Source: Caulobacter soli (GTDB lineage Bacteria > Pseudomonadota > Alphaproteobacteria > Caulobacterales > Caulobacteraceae). Taken from it: 64,000 bases of DNA. Within the stretch, counting starts at the first letter, position 1; every line of letters starts with the position of its first letter. A program made the translations under genes and the position numbers. Where the stretch lies: positions 4,633,501 through 4,697,500 of the forward strand of contig NZ_CP049199.1 of the NCBI RefSeq assembly GCF_011045195.1. Direction: 5' to 3'. The notes beneath the pieces were generated by a model. That model was not told the DNA's origin and searched no databases. It was given only the letters and a program-made list of their open reading frames with translations. Below, piece after piece: positions 63,130 to 64,000 of this stretch.

Positions 63130-63468
63130 ATGCCGCAAATCCTGGGCCTTCTGGCCGCCCTGACCTGTCCGCTGGTCATGTTCGTGGGCCTGTTCCTGGT
63201 GCTGCGCACCCAGGGGCTGAAGTGGCGCATCGCCTGGGCGGTGCTGTGCTTCGTCGGGATCGGGGCGTTCTGGATGCGGGCGTCCACCGGCGAGTGGGGC
63301 TTCGTTCCGGGCGCGATCAACCTGCTGGGCCCCGGTCAGCAGCCCGGCTTCTACAAGGCCACGTTCCCGATCGGAGCCATCGCGGCCATGGTCGTCTGCA
63401 TCGGCGTTCGCCGGGCCCGCGCCGCGGCGGCGAAGCGGCGCCAGGATGAGGTCGAGCCCGAGGTCTAG
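63130..63468 (+). CDS. Small membrane protein of unknown function
   Basis: The 112-residue protein has three hydrophobic stretches (ILGLLAALTCPLVMFVGLFL, IAWAVLCFVGIGAFWM and GAIAAMVVCIGV) and a basic then acidic C-terminal tail (RRARAAAAKRRQDEVEPEV). The start is uncertain: ATG 63130 is used, but ATG 63079 is 17 codons upstream. No family is recognised. Its last 4 bp overlap the convergent oxidase gene. Confidence 0.6.
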   Translation: MPQILGLLAALTCPLVMFVGLFLVLRTQGLKWRIAWAVLCFVGIGAFWMRASTGEWGFVPGAINLLGPGQQPGFYKATFPIGAIAAMVVCIGVRRARAAAAKRRQDEVEPEV

Positions 63469-64000
63469 AACAGCACGCGCGGGTTCATGATCCGCTGGGG
63501 GTCCAGCGCCGCGCGGACGGCGCGCAGGGCCTCGATCTCGACGGCGCTCTTGTAGCGCAAGGCCTCGGCCGACTTCATCGCCCCCAGGCCGTGCTCGGCG
63601 CTGATCGAGCCGTTCATGCCGGCCACGATGTCATGGACGATCCGCGCGCCCTCGTCGCGCAGGGCGTCGTGGGGATCGTCGGGCGCCCCGTCCGCCCGCA
63701 GCACGTCGTAGTGCACATTGCCGTCGCCGACATGGCCGAAGGCCACGACCCGCACGCCGGGCGAGAGGCGCTCCACCGCCGCCGTGGCCTGGTCGATGAA
63801 CGCGGCGACTTTCGAGACTGGCACGGAAACGTCGTGCTTCCAGGCCGCGCCCTCGGGCTTCTGGCCGCCGGACTGGTTCTCACGCACGGCCCAGAAGGCG
63901 TGAGCCTGGGTTTGCGATTGCGCGACGGCCGCGTCCTGGACCAGGCCGGTTTCCAGAGCCCCGGCCAGCAGCCGCTCCATGGCCGCCTCGGCCGCGCCGG
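63465..64000 (-). CDS. FAD-binding oxidoreductase (GlcD/D2HGDH-like), C-terminal part
   Basis: The frame runs off the right edge, so only the C-terminal 178 codons are present. Visible features are the metal/substrate-site His pair in VVAFGHVGDGNVHYDV, the EHGLGAMKSAEA loop and the terminal DPQRIMNPRVLF. These are characteristic of the FAD-linked oxidase C-terminal domain of D-lactate, D-2-hydroxyglutarate and glycolate oxidases. The FAD-binding N-terminus lies outside the window. Confidence 0.88.
   Translation of the reverse strand, partial: GAAEAAMERLLAGALETGLVQDAAVAQSQTQAHAFWAVRENQSGGQKPEGAAWKHDVSVPVSKVAAFIDQATAAVERLSPGVRVVAFGHVGDGNVHYDVLRADGAPDDPHDALRDEGARIVHDIVAGMNGSISAEHGLGAMKSAEALRYKSAVEIEALRAVRAALDPQRIMNPRVLF

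Overview
The window is high-GC, gene-dense DNA from an alphaproteobacterium, almost certainly a Caulobacter species or close relative. The strongest evidence is a full-length 358-residue CcrM (cell-cycle GANTC DNA methyltransferase) with a CtrA-like box and four GANTC sites upstream, next to mutY, a DciA-type DUF721 gene, two DsbA-like genes and smc. Alphaproteobacterial traits also include an F0-only ATP synthase operon (atpI-B-E-b'-b) without the F1 genes and a split gcvPA/gcvPB glycine cleavage operon under a tandem glycine riboswitch. No rRNA, tRNA, IS element, prophage or CRISPR array was recognised.

Layout. 1-9.2 kb: histidine kinase tail, ThDP enzyme, YhhN membrane protein, feruloyl-CoA-synthase-like ligase, DUF2235 hydrolase, dihydroorotase-like amidohydrolase, proline iminopeptidase. 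9.2-15.2 kb: heptosyltransferase-like GT9, YgfZ, Tag glycosylase, exported glycerophosphodiesterase, OafA-type acyltransferase. 15.2-23.8 kb: replication and chromosome block (rnhB, ccrM, mutY, DUF721, dsbA pair, smc). 23.9-29.2 kb: TSUP permease, DUF6481, F0 ATP synthase, two tandem small membrane proteins. 29.3-34.5 kb: glycine cleavage operon and riboswitch. 34.6-35.5 kb: a solitary ORF6N-domain gene with one palindrome at its promoter and a sequence-related palindrome inside its coding region. 35.5-41.3 kb: argS, ispH, AbrB/Doc toxin-antitoxin pair, thrB-rnhA. 41.4-46.2 kb: rhodanese/FtrA pair and three exported proteins (VOC, LamG-like, Gfo/Idh/MocA). 46.3-50.9 kb: TetR, cytochrome P450, a lipocalin/CrtC-like protein, an APH-like kinase and a small protein, probably a lipid or terpenoid catabolic operon. 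51-56.6 kb: YadGH-type ABC exporter, NfeD/SPFH pair, small envelope proteins, Crp/Fnr regulator. 56.7-64 kb: nitronate monooxygenase, two SDRs (one a likely 3-hydroxybutyrate dehydrogenase next to a patatin), Nudix, YaaA and the C-terminus of an FAD-linked oxidase.

Several families of palindromic intergenic repeats are scattered through the window. Every convergent gene junction longer than about 30 bp contains one, so they probably serve as bidirectional terminators; one copy also supplies the last codons of the YhhN gene. The observation most worth following up is the ORF6N locus: two 25-bp palindromic cores, 241 bp apart centre to centre, differ at three positions, two of which are compensatory changes that keep the dyad symmetry. 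This suggests autoregulation through an operator hidden in the codons of the protein's own conserved motif.
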